From Neptunomonas japonica JAMM 1380 (lineage in GTDB: Bacteria; Pseudomonadota; Gammaproteobacteria; Pseudomonadales; Balneatricaceae): a stretch of 64,000 nt of DNA. Of this stretch, positions 8,653 to 17,374 are shown piece after piece. Position numbers and translations under genes: made by a program. The stretch is taken from the NCBI RefSeq assembly GCF_016592555.1, contig NZ_AP014546.1:2180501-2244500 (forward strand), in the 5' to 3' direction. The notes under the pieces were generated by a model, which made no database searches, was not told the DNA's origin, and saw only the letters and a program-made list of their open reading frames with translations. Each line of letters begins with the position of its first letter. Position 1 is the first letter of the stretch.

Positions 8653-9804
8653 TTACAACACCTTTTGCAGTAGATCTTTATCATGTAGATCGGTGAGTGT
8701 TTGCGACACATAAGTTTGCTGCTCTTTAGTCAGCGGCTCTCCATTGACCTGCTCAAAAAAATCACTAAACATAGAGAACTCACCTTTTTTAAGCTGATCA
8801 CGACGGGCGCTTTGCTGCGGATTAGCCGCCATCAGGCCGGGGCGCTCAATATGCAGTACGTTAGGGTACACATCGCGTAATTTTCCCATCACATCTAGTA
8901 TCGCTTGTTTATCCGTTAAGCGTATTTGCAAATAATCATCATTTTTAGGGTCATCTTTGGCTTGCGAAAGAATCTCACTTAACTCACCGGTAATGGTGCG
9001 CATGTCTCTAATGGGCTGCAAAGGAATTTGTATGACCTCATCAACACCCTGACTACCCATATCAACGAGGGTTACCGACTTTATTTGCTTCTCTTCAGAA
9101 AAAGAATATTTAAGGATAGAACCTGAGTAACGAATGGTATCGGCACCTTTATATTGGCGGCCATGCAAATGCCCTAACGCGACATAATCAAACGATGCGA
9201 AATGCTTATAAGAAACTCGCTCAGCCCCACCTATCGACAATGGGCGTTCTGATTCAGACTCTTCACCACCATCAATAAAGCAATGGCTCAACAACACAGT
9301 GCGAGTATTGGTAGGAATACTCGACTGTAAAGAAGCCACAACCTGTGCCATCGCCTCATCATGCGTACTCGCTTCCACCCCAAGCACATGCCTTACTGAA
9401 ACAGGATCAGCATAGGGAACCCCAAAAAAAGCAACATCACCATATTTGTCTTGCAGCGTAACGGGGTGAGACATTTGCTCAAGATCCGCCAATATATGCA
9501 CCCCAGTTTGCGCCAACTGAGAAGAAGCGAAACTCAAACGCGCCGCACCATCATGATTACCACTAATCATAATGACCGGAATTTTTAATTGATTAACTCG
9601 ATCCAATACATCATCTAGCAAAGCAACCGCTTGTGATGGAGGAACAGAACGGTCATATATATCGCCCGCGACCAGCAATACATCCACTTGTTGTTGCTCG
9701 GCAATATCTACTATTTGGTTCAGTACGTGGCGCTGATCGTCAAGCAGAGAAACATTATGAAACTGTCGCCCAATATGCCAATCCGATGTATGCAGTATTT
9801 TCAC
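8653..9804 (-). CDS. sbcD: Exonuclease SbcD, Mre11-like nuclease subunit
   Basis: The 383-residue metallophosphoesterase shows the ordered phosphodiesterase motifs: DWHIGR, GDIYDR, GNHD, the later SHCF and GHLHG. This is the manganese-dependent nuclease half of SbcCD. The C-terminal region (from about residue 280) is the capping domain that contacts SbcC. The gene begins 45 bases from the neighbouring secreted-protein gene and is the first gene of the sbcDC operon. Confidence 0.96.
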   Translation of the reverse strand: MKILHTSDWHIGRQFHNVSLLDDQRHVLNQIVDIAEQQQVDVLLVAGDIYDRSVPPSQAVALLDDVLDRVNQLKIPVIMISGNHDGAARLSFASSQLAQTGVHILADLEQMSHPVTLQDKYGDVAFFGVPYADPVSVRHVLGVEASTHDEAMAQVVASLQSSIPTNTRTVLLSHCFIDGGEESESERPLSIGGAERVSYKHFASFDYVALGHLHGRQYKGADTIRYSGSILKYSFSEEKQIKSVTLVDMGSQGVDEVIQIPLQPIRDMRTITGELSEILSQAKDDPKNDDYLQIRLTDKQAILDVMGKLRDVYPNVLHIERPGLMAANPQQSARRDQLKKGEFSMFSDFFEQVNGEPLTKEQQTYVSQTLTDLHDKDLLQKVL

Positions 9805-9848
9805 AAGTCATCTCTTTAATATTCTGTTTTTAAAAGAGTTAATATATT

Positions 9849-10712
9849 TTAATTTGTGCATTCACTGTTAAACAAACGAGAGAACAACTCAAAGTCTTGC
9901 ATATTAATAGTTTGCGGCGGTTTAACAAAATCAGCGACGAGAGCATCAAAACACTGCTGATAAGGATCCAGTGCTACACGTGTATTCTCTTTAATGAAAT
10001 GCACCCAGGCGAAACTTTCTTTATCGTTTATTAAATCATAAGTTTTAGTGACCGTGCCGATACATGTGGTTGGTCTATCGTCTAGCTTGCTCTTTGGCTT
10101 AAGGCTTAAACTTTGGATAGTCGCACCCTTACTGACCTTTTGTGTAGTCGCTAAATCGAGTGCAGAACCGAGCGTATCTAGTGCCATTAACGTTGCAGGA
10201 TTGACGTTTATATCCACCTCTAAAATAGCTTCTGAAACTAACCGTGCCGACTGTATGCCACCATTACAACGATCACCACTTTCACCAATACTGGTAATAA
10301 AATCACGCGTACCTGCACCTATATGCGGCAAACGCCCAATGACATAAACAGAAGCATCCGTACCTTTTTGATCTTGCCTATCATGTACCAGCAACAGCTC
10401 CATTGCTTTATCTAGCGTACCTACGGGCTGGTAAACCACATAACCTTGAGACTGGCCCAACTCATCGACTGGACGTCTTGCATAATAGCCACCATCTGGC
10501 GTTTGCTTAACGGTGATGTCTTTATACTTTTCTGAGCATGCATCCATGTCAAACGCACCACCCTCTTCTTCCTGAGCTTTCAGGCCACTCAAACACAATG
10601 GATGAAAAATCGGAACAGACTCAGGCCCTTCATATGATGCACCCGCTTGAACTGATGCTGCAAAAGGTAAAGAAAAGACCAACGAGGCTAAAGCCAGGGA
10701 TGTAAAACGCAT
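9849..10712 (-). CDS. Secreted hypothetical protein
   Basis: This 287-residue protein begins with a clear Sec signal peptide (MRFTSLALASLVFSLPFAASVQA, cleavage near Ala-Gly at 23-24). The mature part has six cysteines (in HPLCLSG, DACSEK, RCNGG, TCIG, QQCFD and SECTN), which suggests disulfide bonds in the periplasm. I do not recognise the family. The neighbours are sbcD and a divergent SDR gene, which give no functional clue. Confidence 0.7.
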   Translation of the reverse strand: MRFTSLALASLVFSLPFAASVQAGASYEGPESVPIFHPLCLSGLKAQEEEGGAFDMDACSEKYKDITVKQTPDGGYYARRPVDELGQSQGYVVYQPVGTLDKAMELLLVHDRQDQKGTDASVYVIGRLPHIGAGTRDFITSIGESGDRCNGGIQSARLVSEAILEVDINVNPATLMALDTLGSALDLATTQKVSKGATIQSLSLKPKSKLDDRPTTCIGTVTKTYDLINDKESFAWVHFIKENTRVALDPYQQCFDALVADFVKPPQTINMQDFELFSRLFNSECTN

Positions 10713-10884
10713 TAATGCTCCAGTAATCAGCGGCTAAGATGGAGGTATGCTGCTCCTTAAAACAACATGCAAGCATACCGTACGCTAGGATAGCAAAAAC
10801 GAGATAAATAATATGCGTTTACAAGGTACTTCGCACACACCGTTATGCTAATGTTGATGGCTTTGTAATATAACGGTTTTTTCT

Positions 10885-11736
10885 GTGAACAAGTCTATTT
10901 TTATTACAGGTTGCTCCACGGGTATTGGCTTAGACGTTGCTTTGGGTTTAAAAGCCCGTGGATACCAGGTTTTTGCTTCTGCGCGTAAGCCTTCCGACGT
11001 TCTCCGTTTAAAAGAACTAGGCCTTCAGGCCTGCCAGCTCGACCTTGATGACAGCGAATCAATTCAGCAAGGCGTTGAGTGGCTATTAGAACAAACCGAC
11101 AACTCGCTGTATGCTTTGTTTAATAATGGAGCGTACGGGCAACCCGGCGCAGTAGAGGACCTATCCCGAGAAGTGCTTCGCCAACAGTTTGAAACTAACC
11201 TGTTTGGCTGGTTAGAACTCACCAACCTGCTGATCCCTGTTATGCGACGCCAAGGCCATGGCCGTATCATTCAAAATAGCTCTGTATTAGGGCTCATCAC
11301 CATGAAGTATCGTGGTGCATACAATGCCAGTAAGTTCGCACTAGAAGGTCTCACCGATACATTAAGACAAGAGCTGCATGGTTCCGGCATACATGTGTCA
11401 CTGATTGAGCCTGGGCCAATTACCAGTGATTTTAGAAAAAATGCCTACGCAAAATTTAAAGAGAACATCAACACACTAGGTAGTGCTCACCAAGCGACTT
11501 ATGAAGTAGTCGAAAAACGCTTAGCAGCTCAACCTGACTCAAGAAAAAAGGATCCTTTCACACTAGGGCCAGAGGCAGTCTTAAAGAGAGTCATTCACGC
11601 ACTCGAAGCCAAAAGACCAAAAGCACGCTATTACGTCACCTTTCCTACATACCTTTTTGCGTATTTAAGAAGGTTGTTATCAGCCAATATGTTAGATGTG
11701 GTGCTGCGCAAAGTATCTGAGGGAGAGAATAAATAA
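10885..11736 (+). CDS. Short-chain dehydrogenase/reductase (SDR)
   Basis: This is a classical SDR of about 283 residues. The nucleotide-binding motif is TGCSTGIG, the structural NNGAYG replaces the usual NNAG, the catalytic Ser is in NSSVLG, and the YxxxK pair is YNASK with the following FALEGLTDTLR. The C-terminal tail carries a hydrophobic stretch, FPTYLFAYLRRLL, seen in SDRs annotated as YbbO/retinol dehydrogenase-like. The start codon is GTG. The substrate is unknown. It stands alone, divergent from the secreted unknown gene. Confidence 0.88.
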   Translation: MNKSIFITGCSTGIGLDVALGLKARGYQVFASARKPSDVLRLKELGLQACQLDLDDSESIQQGVEWLLEQTDNSLYALFNNGAYGQPGAVEDLSREVLRQQFETNLFGWLELTNLLIPVMRRQGHGRIIQNSSVLGLITMKYRGAYNASKFALEGLTDTLRQELHGSGIHVSLIEPGPITSDFRKNAYAKFKENINTLGSAHQATYEVVEKRLAAQPDSRKKDPFTLGPEAVLKRVIHALEAKRPKARYYVTFPTYLFAYLRRLLSANMLDVVLRKVSEGENK

Positions 11737-11925
11737 GCGATGATGAAGGTTTAACAGCCCAACTCACGGTTGGAAACGAATCTCTATTATGGAGACCACT
11801 CATACCTATAGAAAACAACGGGACTGTCTTCATCAAGGTGCGAGGTAAAGCCGTTCGAGAGTCGCCAGCTAAACTAGACGCCAGCTCATCAACCAACAGC
11901 CTCTTTATTTCAAAAAGCTTTATAA

Positions 11926-12618
11926 CTACTCTTCCGTCAGTCGAATGTTCGAGTAGTAGCTCGTAGCAGAGCTCTTAGAATTATCAGTGTCTGTCATGAT
12001 AGCAATGGCATCGATATAGCGGATCTCTTTACCAAAGAGTTTTTGCAGGTCTTCTTTTATATTGCGCTTCTCTGTTACCCAGCCATTACCGTCATCACTG
12101 CCTCTTACCGCAAGCATCATAGCACTGCCATTGGTAAACGGATTTGGCCACACATCATTGGTATGCGACTGTTTTGACCAAACATAGCTAATCGCTTTAG
12201 TGCTCAAAAATGTCCAACCATCCTGCACAACAATATAGATGCGTGCTGCAAAGTCATCGCCCGCTTTTACTTTTTCATCGGCTACCGATGGAAATTTTTC
12301 GACACGCCATGACCAATTTAAAAACGGGGTTTTGTTAAGATCAATCTTCTTTTCGTAAAAAAGCCCCGACGCTGTTTGGCTACTTTTCGCTAGAATCACT
12401 TTTTGCTGGATCTTCTCGTCATAAACAATGCTGTAATCGGTATCCCCCGAAAAACTTTTATGCTTCCAGCCGATAATGTCCGTTGCTGGGTAACTAATAT
12501 CCGCTGCATAAACCGGTGGTAAGGCAATAGCTACGGCTATGGCTAGCGCCCTGCAAGACAGCTTTTTTATAGATAGCTGCGTTACAAACCCAATATTTAT
12601 AAGCGGATATTTAGTCAT
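11926..12618 (-). CDS. DUF3047 family exported protein
   Basis: The 230-residue product has a positively charged N-terminus and a hydrophobic segment ending in PPVYAADI, consistent with a signal peptide, although the n-region is long. The mature part matches the DUF3047 pattern as I know it: LNWSWRVEKFP, a DDFAARIYIV segment, ISYVWS and the closing SYYSNIRLTEE. The function of the family is not established. I chose the ATG at 12618 over the GTG one codon upstream. It follows the spermidine-synthase-like gene by 17 bases and is probably co-transcribed with it. Confidence 0.75.
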   Translation of the reverse strand: MTKYPLINIGFVTQLSIKKLSCRALAIAVAIALPPVYAADISYPATDIIGWKHKSFSGDTDYSIVYDEKIQQKVILAKSSQTASGLFYEKKIDLNKTPFLNWSWRVEKFPSVADEKVKAGDDFAARIYIVVQDGWTFLSTKAISYVWSKQSHTNDVWPNPFTNGSAMMLAVRGSDDGNGWVTEKRNIKEDLQKLFGKEIRYIDAIAIMTDTDNSKSSATSYYSNIRLTEE

Positions 12619-12635
12619 CACATAGCCTTTGCCAT

Positions 12636-13373
12636 TTAAGCTTTTCGAGCCAGATACACTGTATTTGTCGAGTCTTCTTGCAAATACGGATTAGGAAAAC
12701 TGACAACGTGAGATTCAGAAGATTCAAATATACGGTCAAGTAGCGCCATAAAATCTGCTGCGGGTGGCTCATCTGACCATAAACCAAAAATACCACCCGA
12801 AACAATTTTATCAGACAGATCACGCAACCCCTGCTCTGTGTAAAAAGCACTGTTACCTGGGTTGAGCCAATAACTAGGCGAATGGTCAATATCGAGCAAT
12901 ACAGCATCTACTTGCGGATGAGGCACGCCTTCAGGGTAAGCTAGACCGTCAAAATCTTTTGTTTTTGATGTAGCCACATCAAAAAAATCTGCATGTATTA
13001 ACGTACACCGTGGATCTGTAGTTAACTCACTTCCTAAAGGTACCAAGCCACGCTGATGCCAGTCGATCACCGGTGCCATAACATCAACGACTTTGAGAGA
13101 TCGCACACTGTCATACTCAAGGGCCGCTTTAGCGGTATAACCTAGCCCTAGACCACCAACCACCACATCTAGCTCCTTGCCTTCTAATGCTGCTAGGCAA
13201 ATTTTAGAGAGCTGAATTTCTGCCTCCGTAAACAAGCTGGACATCAAAAATTCATCATCCAGTTTTATTTCATAGAGAATTTTATTATTGAGCCTTGGCT
13301 CGGACCGACGTCTCAGGCTAATCACACCCAGTGGAGTTTCCTGATAGCCCAGCTCTTCAAATACAACGCTCAT
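12636..13373 (-). CDS. Spermidine synthase-like methyltransferase-fold protein
   Basis: These 245 residues have a Rossmann-type fold with the glycine motif VVVGGLGLGYTAKAAL and the acidic end of the next strand in SLKVVDV. DAVLLDIDHSP takes the place of the aminopropyltransferase catalytic Asp region. It resembles the spermidine-synthase-like family that lacks clear polyamine-binding residues, so actual aminopropyl transfer is doubtful. The gene is the first of a likely two-gene unit with the DUF3047 gene. Confidence 0.72.
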   Translation of the reverse strand: MSVVFEELGYQETPLGVISLRRRSEPRLNNKILYEIKLDDEFLMSSLFTEAEIQLSKICLAALEGKELDVVVGGLGLGYTAKAALEYDSVRSLKVVDVMAPVIDWHQRGLVPLGSELTTDPRCTLIHADFFDVATSKTKDFDGLAYPEGVPHPQVDAVLLDIDHSPSYWLNPGNSAFYTEQGLRDLSDKIVSGGIFGLWSDEPPAADFMALLDRIFESSESHVVSFPNPYLQEDSTNTVYLARKA

Positions 13374-13619
13374 AGATGTTATCCGATTAAAAACAGAAAA
13401 GTCCCATTATTCCCTGCCACGAGTAGCTCCGCAAGCAAAGGACAAAACCATTAGCACCTCCTACACGCAACCTATTTGTAAACCCTGATAAAAAAACAGG
13501 TGCATAAAACACAGCCCTGAAACCTTACTGAGACTTAATTTTGCAAATAAGCACTGAAAAGCATTAAAAATTCACTCATATATCGATACCACGCTTAGTG
13601 TTATGTAGAGCTTTAACGC

Positions 13620-13625
13620 TATAAT
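13620..13625 (+). promoter_or_regulatory. -10 box candidate for the DUF3010 gene
   Basis: A perfect TATAAT lies 31-36 bases before the ATG at 13656. The matching -35 is weak (around TTAGTG at 13595-13600), so this is a partial sigma-70 promoter call. Confidence 0.4.
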
Positions 13626-13655
13626 GCGCATCGTCCAAATATGCGGGGGTTTGTC

Positions 13656-14093
13656 ATGAGAGTCTGTGGTGTTGAGTTTAAAAATAATGAAGCTATTGTC
13701 TGTCTTTTATCATTATCTGACGGACTGTTTGATATCCCTGATTGCAGGACAAGTCGCATTACTTTACTAGATAGCAATGACCGTCAGAATTTGAAGGATT
13801 TTCAGTTTAGCTTCAATAAACTAATGACGGATTATAAGGTAGAAAAAGTAATCATTAATCAGGCGCCGATGAAAGGTAAATTTTCAGGTGGCGGGCTTGC
13901 ATTTAAAATGGAAGCGACACTACAGCTCAGTGATGAGCTTGACGTTGTTATTATGACAGCGCCAGAGGTTAAAGAAGTATTGAAGCGAAACCCACTTGGC
14001 ATTCCGTTTAAGGAAACCGGCTTAAAAGAGTTTCAGCAAGCTGCTTTTAATACAGCGTATGCTTATCAGCAACGAGAAATGTTCGCTTCATAG
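13656..14093 (+). CDS. DUF3010 family protein
   Basis: The 145-residue protein resembles DUF3010. The N-terminus MRVCGVEFKNNEAI has an RNase H/actin-like beta-turn look, the KVIINQAPMKGKFSGGGLAFKMEA region is the most family-like part, and the protein ends in a helical tail. Its function is unknown. I chose the ATG at 13656 because a GGGGG purine run sits six bases upstream; the ATG at 13641 would leave that run inside the gene. It is monocistronic, ending at a strong bidirectional terminator. Confidence 0.75.
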   Translation: MRVCGVEFKNNEAIVCLLSLSDGLFDIPDCRTSRITLLDSNDRQNLKDFQFSFNKLMTDYKVEKVIINQAPMKGKFSGGGLAFKMEATLQLSDELDVVIMTAPEVKEVLKRNPLGIPFKETGLKEFQQAAFNTAYAYQQREMFAS

Positions 14094-14120
14094 AGCACTA
14101 ACACTGTTATTTCAGATACA

Positions 14121-14157
14121 AAAACGCCTCAAGAGAAAAGTTCACTTGAGGCGTTTT
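14121..14157. terminator. Bidirectional terminator between DUF3010 gene and fahA
   Basis: A 13-base-pair stem (aaaacgcctcaag / cttgaggcgtttt) with an 11-base loop is flanked by A and T runs on both sides, so it can serve both convergent genes. Confidence 0.9.
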
Positions 14158-14179
14158 TCTTTAAACGCTTACGCGTTAT

Positions 14180-15502
14180 TTAGATTTTTGCAGGCAAAAC
14201 AGTACTTCTCACTTCACCAAAACCAATACGCGCTGCGCCTTCTTTCTGACACCATCCCTTAAGCACAACAGTATCGCCATCGTTTAGGAAAGTACGGCTT
14301 TCACCATTACCTAAATCGATAGACTCCTTACCGCCACGAGACAACTCAAGCAGTGAACCAGATTCTTCATAATCAGGGCCAGATTGTGTGCCGCTTCCCA
14401 AGAAGTCACCAGGTTTTAGATTACAACCATTCACAGTATGATGAGCAACCATCTGCGCAACCGTCCAATATGAATACGAGAAGTTAGATAAAGAAACTGA
14501 TTTATCTTCTTGATTTTCAAGACGCATTTTTTCTGTCTGAATCAAGACTTCTAACTTAATATCAAACCCACCCTGCTCACGATTGGCATCAGACTCAAGA
14601 TATGGCAGCGGTTGAGGATCAGCAGCATCGCGCGTCCAAGGCGTTCTATATGGCGCCATTGCTTCTAGTGTAACGATCCACGGAGAAACCGTTGATGCAA
14701 AGTTTTTCGCGAGGAACGGGCCTAGAGGCTGGTATTCCCATGCTTGGATGTCACGCGCAGACCAGTCATTGAACAGGCAAAAACCAAATACGTGGTCATC
14801 ACTATCATCCAACTCAATCGCATCACCCATTTCATTACCTTGGCCGATATAAATACCTAGCTCAAGTTCATAGTCCAAACGCTTACACGGGCCTAGCGAA
14901 GGTACTTCAGCATCAGGGGCTTTCGTCTGACCTACTGGGCGGTGGAACGTTTGGCCAGAGACGCCTATTGAAGAAGAGCGCCCATGATAGCCAATCGGTA
15001 CCCATTTGTAGTTTGGCAGTAATGGGTTGTCTGGACGAAACAATTTACCCACGCTGGTGGCATGGTGAACAGAGGTGTAAAAATCAGTGTAATCCCCAAT
15101 CGTTGCGGGCAAGTCAAACTCGACATCAGACTGCGCAATTAAGCAGCTTTGTAATGCCTTATCCCCGCCTTCTCTTAGCGCACGCGATAGCGCTAAACGT
15201 AAAGCAGATGCATACGCTACACCCATACCCATAAAACTATTGAGTGTTGGTTGTGCACACGCTTTCGCTGCTGCTGCTGCTGCTTCACCAGAGAAAAGTT
15301 CATTTTCAGCAACGGCTTCCAGGTCAACAACCTGATCACCAATCGCTACACCGCCACGAAATGCTTCGTTTGAACCTGAACGACGAAAAACAGCAAATGG
15401 TAAGTTCTGAATAGGGAAGTCACTATTCGTTTGGTTCGCGCTATCGACCCAGCTTTTTAATGCAGGATCATGGGTTTCATTTAACTTGTTAACATTGCTC
15501 AT
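14180..15502 (-). CDS. fahA: Fumarylacetoacetase
   Basis: The enzyme hydrolyses fumarylacetoacetate to fumarate and acetoacetate, the last step of tyrosine and homogentisate breakdown. At 440 residues it has the normal FAH length. The active-site region is YTDFYTSVHHATSVG, followed by PIGYHGRSSS, the metal-ligand segments DYELELGIYIG and FNDWSARDIQ, and GTQSGP near the C-terminus. A run of six alanines encoded by repeated GCW codons lies near residue 75. It is downstream of the VOC gene, from which a hairpin at 15549-15576 separates it, and is probably controlled by the divergent MarR regulator. Confidence 0.97.
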   Translation of the reverse strand: MSNVNKLNETHDPALKSWVDSANQTNSDFPIQNLPFAVFRRSGSNEAFRGGVAIGDQVVDLEAVAENELFSGEAAAAAAKACAQPTLNSFMGMGVAYASALRLALSRALREGGDKALQSCLIAQSDVEFDLPATIGDYTDFYTSVHHATSVGKLFRPDNPLLPNYKWVPIGYHGRSSSIGVSGQTFHRPVGQTKAPDAEVPSLGPCKRLDYELELGIYIGQGNEMGDAIELDDSDDHVFGFCLFNDWSARDIQAWEYQPLGPFLAKNFASTVSPWIVTLEAMAPYRTPWTRDAADPQPLPYLESDANREQGGFDIKLEVLIQTEKMRLENQEDKSVSLSNFSYSYWTVAQMVAHHTVNGCNLKPGDFLGSGTQSGPDYEESGSLLELSRGGKESIDLGNGESRTFLNDGDTVVLKGWCQKEGAARIGFGEVRSTVLPAKI

Positions 15503-15548
15503 AGTATTAATTCTCTACTCTTAATTCTATCTACCCAGAAACAACAAA

Positions 15549-15576
15549 AACGAAAGCCAATGACTGGCTTTCGTTT
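15549..15576 (-). terminator. Hairpin terminator/attenuator between VOC gene and fahA
   Basis: An 11-base-pair stem (aacgaaagcca / tggctttcgtt) with a five-base loop runs into several T residues on the minus strand. It would reduce, though perhaps not abolish, read-through from the VOC gene into fahA. Confidence 0.75.
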
Positions 15577-15602
15577 ACAAATTCAAACACAAGATCATAG
15601 AT

Positions 15603-16145
15603 TTATTTTGAAGAAAACTCTTCTTCATGCATCCAAGCAGCATGCTTAGGTGCTTTTTTAGTCCGCGACCATTCTTCCAACATTAGCGGCGCCACTTCTT
15701 TCAACTGTTTCATCTGCTCGTCGGTGCCTGTTAGACAGGTAAGCTCAAGACGATGACCATTTGGATCAAAGAAGTAGATAGACTTAATAATGCCGTGATT
15801 CGTTGGGCCTAATACATCAAGACCTTTGCCTTCTAGTTCCGCTTTGGCTTCCATCAAAGCTTCTTCGCTTTCTACGCGAAATGCAATGTGCTGAACCCAC
15901 TCAGGCGTCATGCGATCACGGTCCATTTTTGGCTTAGTTGGCAACTCAAAGAACGCCAAAATATTTCCGTTACCAGCATCCATAAACAGGTGCATGTATG
16001 GGTCAGGCTCTTTTGTAGAAGGTACAAGATCTTCTGCAATGGCGACTAAAAACTCCATATTGAGCATATTCTGATAGAACTCAACCGTTTCTTTTGCATC
16101 GTTACAGCGGTAAGCGACGTGATGGATCTGTTCAAGTTTAATCAT
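15603..16145 (-). CDS. VOC (glyoxalase/dioxygenase-like) family protein
   Basis: This is a 180-residue vicinal-oxygen-chelate protein with two beta-alpha-beta3 modules. The likely metal ligands are His9 (IHHVAY), Glu67 (FFEL), His86 (QHIAF) and Glu134 (HRLELT). This four-ligand set is typical of glyoxalase-type enzymes more than of extradiol dioxygenases. Its position upstream of fahA suggests a role in aromatic or tyrosine catabolism, perhaps an isomerase or a lyase, but the substrate cannot be read from the sequence. It is not HPPD, which is encoded elsewhere in the window. Confidence 0.85.
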   Translation of the reverse strand: MIKLEQIHHVAYRCNDAKETVEFYQNMLNMEFLVAIAEDLVPSTKEPDPYMHLFMDAGNGNILAFFELPTKPKMDRDRMTPEWVQHIAFRVESEEALMEAKAELEGKGLDVLGPTNHGIIKSIYFFDPNGHRLELTCLTGTDEQMKQLKEVAPLMLEEWSRTKKAPKHAAWMHEEEFSSK

Positions 16146-16189
16146 GGATATGCCCTCGGCTAACTATTGTTGTTGGTATGGAGACCATA

Positions 16190-16209
16190 TTAGTAACATT
16201 CGTTACCAA
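16190..16209. promoter_or_regulatory. Operator-like inverted repeat, probable MarR site
   Basis: TTAGTAAC-attc-GTTACCAA is an inverted repeat with one mismatch in eight positions, 45 bases upstream of the VOC start. MarR proteins bind such sites of about 16-20 bases; the link to the adjacent marR gene is inference. Confidence 0.55.
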
Positions 16210-16231
16210 TGTCAAAAGACAAATGAAACTC

Positions 16232-16246
16232 GTAACCAATTGTTAT
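16232..16246. promoter_or_regulatory. Second operator-like palindrome
   Basis: GTAACCAATTGTTAT is a near-palindrome sharing the GTAACCAA half-site with the repeat at 16190-16209. Two such sites in one divergent region fit cooperative or dual control by the MarR protein. Confidence 0.45.
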
Positions 16247-16353
16247 TAATCAGTTTAAATTACATTTTATGATTGATTCCTATCAGGAAATTGTATTTTT
16301 ACTCATTACACAATAAGATATAACTCTGTTTTATCCATTATTGTAGATAACGT

Positions 16354-16833
16354 ATGACTTCCTCGAATACGGTTACAGAACCATCCAGCGCTTTACGACT
16401 CAGCGATTTTTTCCCCTACCGGCTCGCCATGCTCAACGCGTCAGTTAGCGAAGTTATTGCCCAGCTCTACTCAGGGCGCTTTAATCTAACGCCACAAGAG
16501 TGGCGGGTTGTTGCAGCATTAGGTGAAAAATCGCAGATGTCAGCCAAAGAAATTGCTCAATTTACTAGCATGGAAAAAATGCAGGTCAGTCGCGCCATCT
16601 CCAACCTTAAAAAAGCAGCACTCTTAACACAGAATGTCAGCAAGGAGGATCGGCGTTTCTCGAGTGTCTGCTTATCAGAGCAAGGCAAACAGACATATCT
16701 ACAGATAGTGCCGCTTGTGACAGCCCGAGAAGGTTACTTATTATCAGCCTTGTCTGTCGATGAACAACAGCTTTTTAGCCAGTTCATAGATCGCATAGCT
16801 CAACAAGCCGAAACTCTCAAACAGCTTGGCTGA
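16354..16833 (+). CDS. MarR family transcriptional regulator
   Basis: The 159-residue protein has a winged helix-turn-helix: FNLTPQEWRVVAALGE, the recognition part MEKMQVSRAISNLKKAALL, and the wing with the MarR hallmark DRRFSSVCLSEQGK. Flanking helices form the dimer interface. It is divergent from the VOC-fahA unit and separated from it by about 210 bases with two related palindromes, so it probably represses that unit and itself. The inducing ligand may be a tyrosine or aromatic metabolite (inference). Confidence 0.9.
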   Translation: MTSSNTVTEPSSALRLSDFFPYRLAMLNASVSEVIAQLYSGRFNLTPQEWRVVAALGEKSQMSAKEIAQFTSMEKMQVSRAISNLKKAALLTQNVSKEDRRFSSVCLSEQGKQTYLQIVPLVTAREGYLLSALSVDEQQLFSQFIDRIAQQAETLKQLG

Positions 16834-16929
16834 CTTTTCGTGAAATTTCATAAAAGTTTAATATTATGGCGAGTGTTTTTTTGTGACAATGCGCTCGTAT
16901 TTCAACATCCTGACTATGAGTCCTAACAG

Positions 16930-17298
16930 ATGAAGATCAAGAAAAGTGATTTAACCACTGTCATTCAATGGATTGATGTACAGCTGAGCAAGGATGATAA
17001 ATTTCCTTTCGACCAAGACACGTCTTCAAAAGCATCGAAAAAACACCTTAAAGCGCTTAAAGCATGGCGTAAATGCTCACGTAATATAAAAGAGGTAAGG
17101 GAGTGGTGTGATGAGTGGCTCGACAAGGAATATGCAAGCAAACTAACCACGTCTTTGGATAACACTAAAGCACATAAGGCTGATCATACTCTTAAGCTGA
17201 CATTAGAAGCACATCATCTACTTATATCCCTAGCTGACAAAGAAGACCTATCACCTTCTCAGCTAATAGTAGCGCACTTCTCATCACACAATGATTAA
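16930..17298 (+). CDS. Small basic protein, MatP/ribbon-helix-helix-like
   Basis: This 122-residue protein is not confidently recognised. The C-terminal part (HTLKLTLEAHHLLISLADKE, LSPSQLIVAHF) has the strand-helix-helix pattern of a ribbon-helix-helix domain. The segment before it (VREWCDEWLDKEYASKL) resembles in order the WIDKHM...V-stretch before the RHH of MatP, the Ter macrodomain organiser. It is shorter than MatP (about 150 residues) and lacks its C-terminal coiled coil. It may be a divergent MatP relative or an unrelated RHH protein. No partner gene overlaps it. Confidence 0.55.
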   Translation: MKIKKSDLTTVIQWIDVQLSKDDKFPFDQDTSSKASKKHLKALKAWRKCSRNIKEVREWCDEWLDKEYASKLTTSLDNTKAHKADHTLKLTLEAHHLLISLADKEDLSPSQLIVAHFSSHND

Positions 17299-17374
17299 CG
17301 ACTAAGCAGACTTAACCTTAGGTTTCTCTTTCTTGCAGGTTGATTACTCCCACACAACCAATCTGCAAGAAAAC

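Noticed and set aside
15260..15290. Repeated GCT/GCA codons in fahA as a phase-variable tract
   Set aside because: Triplet slippage would not change the frame; ordinary Ala run.
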